From positions 6,014,001 to 6,078,000 of the forward strand of contig CP102272.1 in the NCBI GenBank assembly GCA_025149125.1: DNA of 64,000 nt, in the 5' to 3' direction. Source of the DNA: [Clostridium] asparagiforme DSM 15981 (lineage in GTDB: Bacteria; Bacillota; Clostridia; Lachnospirales; Lachnospiraceae). The notes under the pieces are model-generated. The model had not been told where the DNA came from. It ran no database searches and saw nothing but the letters and a program-made list of their open reading frames with translations. Shown here piece after piece: positions 63,287 through 64,000 of the stretch; position 1 is the stretch's first letter, and every line of letters begins with the position of its first letter. A program made the translations under genes and the position numbers.

Positions 63287-64000
63287 TTAAAGAATGCTGT
63301 TTAAAATCCCCCGCAACAGGAATCCCAACAGATTGTACTGATACAGAAAGGTCAGCCAACTGCTCTCCTCCACCTGCTCCATGAGCACGCTTCCCAGCGG
63401 CGTGGCGGAAAACAGATCCAGGAGCAAGCAGGCCACCCACAGAAGCAGCAGTCCATGGGCAAGCCCCAGGAGTGCGCCGGCAATTTTGTTCAACCCCGAG
63501 ATGATCGGCAGACGGGCCAGCAGATCCAGCCAGCGCACCAGAAGCTGGATCAACAAAAATGTCAGCAGGAACATCAGGACAGACACCGACGCATTGATCA
63601 GAATCCCGGCCAGATAGGCGCTGACATATTCAATAAAATGATCCACCCCCAACAGATTGTACACCTCGCTGTTATTATTCTCAATCAGTGCATCCTTCAT
63701 GGATTGAGGAAGCTTCAGATTTTCGATGGCTATACGCTGAAATGCCGGGGTGTCCTGCTGTTCTGCCTGGTACTCCTCCAGACCGGAGGCTTTTACCATC
63801 ATCTCTGCCACCGCCTGCCGCACCTGTGTATTCTCCTTTAGGAAGGAAGTCACATACGGGGTGGCAAAGCGGACCGCCAGGATGGTGATCACCAGGGCGC
63901 CGATGGATACGCACTGGCGCAGAAATCCTCTGTAATGTCCGTACAGCATCATGCTGACTAAAAATACGCCTACCGCAATGGGCAGCCAATGTTCTAAACT
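63287..64000 (-). CDS. cvpA: CvpA-family membrane protein, N-terminus beyond window
   Basis: At least 237 codons; the frame stays open to the right edge with SLEHWLPIAVGVFLVSMM before the internal Met at 63952, so the true start is just outside the window. Helices are predicted near the edge (LPIAVGVFLVS), then about 16-30, 110-135 and 155-185 counted from the internal Met. A periplasmic-type loop with EYQAEQQDTPAFQRIAIENL separates the first two from the rest. CvpA-like proteins are needed for colicin V production in E. coli and envelope integrity elsewhere; the exact role is unknown. Confidence 0.85.
   Translation of the reverse strand, partial: SLEHWLPIAVGVFLVSMMLYGHYRGFLRQCVSIGALVITILAVRFATPYVTSFLKENTQVRQAVAEMMVKASGLEEYQAEQQDTPAFQRIAIENLKLPQSMKDALIENNNSEVYNLLGVDHFIEYVSAYLAGILINASVSVLMFLLTFLLIQLLVRWLDLLARLPIISGLNKIAGALLGLAHGLLLLWVACLLLDLFSATPLGSVLMEQVEESSWLTFLYQYNLLGFLLRGILNSIL

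Overview
The window reads as chromosome of a GC-rich, spore-forming, gut-type Clostridium relative (Lachnospiraceae). Evidence is the conserved Firmicutes sporulation/division cluster mazG-hup-rqcP-yabP-yabQ-divIC-spoIIE-tilS-hpt-ftsH, sigma-A type promoters with 17-bp spacers, and a 16S rRNA of clostridial cluster XIVa character. From memory the 16S looks closest to the Enterocloster/Hungatella group; this is an inference that a database search should settle.

Layout. 1-10.6 kb (minus strand): a VirD4-type coupling protein with a lipoprotein gene running off the edge, then two signalling cassettes: LytTR regulator + GHKL kinase, and OmpR regulator + repeat-rich surface protein + a second GHKL kinase. 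11.0-18.8 kb (minus): ftsH, hpt, tilS, spoIIE, divIC, yabQ, yabP, rqcP, hup, mazG. The SpoIIE homologue has no membrane domain, but its promoter region resembles Spo0A-activated promoters. 18.8-27.5 kb (minus): a nine-gene V/A-type ATPase operon (H-C-I-K-F-E-A-B-D) running into mazG. 27.8-30.2 kb: a HEPN-like/SH3 membrane protein, trmB, a small ORF and trxA.

30.3-32.2 kb is the most unusual stretch. It is a decayed mobile-element scar at a tRNA-Lys gene, with a 109-bp direct repeat of the tRNA 3' half plus terminator, a deleted tyrosine integrase and two repressor tails. Between the repeats lies what looks like a chromosomal type I toxin-antitoxin locus built like the enterococcal par/Fst system: a 30-codon membrane peptide, paired direct repeats, a shared two-way terminator and a strong antisense promoter, with a second solitary antitoxin-like unit beside it. 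32.4-38.8 kb (plus): a complete F-type ATP synthase operon (atpBEFHAGDC), so both rotary ATPase types sit within about 5 kb.

38.8-43.3 kb (plus): a DUF1461 membrane protein, a D,D-carboxypeptidase with a long low-complexity linker, and a KdpDE-like kinase/regulator pair without kdp genes. 43.4-53.3 kb: an ERI-1-like exonuclease, a FeoB-associated Cys-rich peptide, a DtxR-type regulator, a nitroreductase-like protein, a CadA/ZntA-type metal ATPase with separate HMA chaperone and ArsR repressor, a TetR-MATE efflux pair, a SigV/RsiV-like pair, and a DUF134-NifX-like pair. Several carry clear palindromic operators. 53.3-56.8 kb: a REC/HD-GYP/PAS/GGDEF/GAF cyclic-di-GMP protein.

57.2-63.1 kb (minus): an rRNA operon in the order 16S-5S-tRNA-Ile-(decayed tRNA-Ala)-23S-tRNA-Asn-tRNA-Glu-tRNA-Cys, driven by three tandem promoters. 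The window ends inside cvpA. Coding starts were adjusted to ribosome-binding sites where these were clear.
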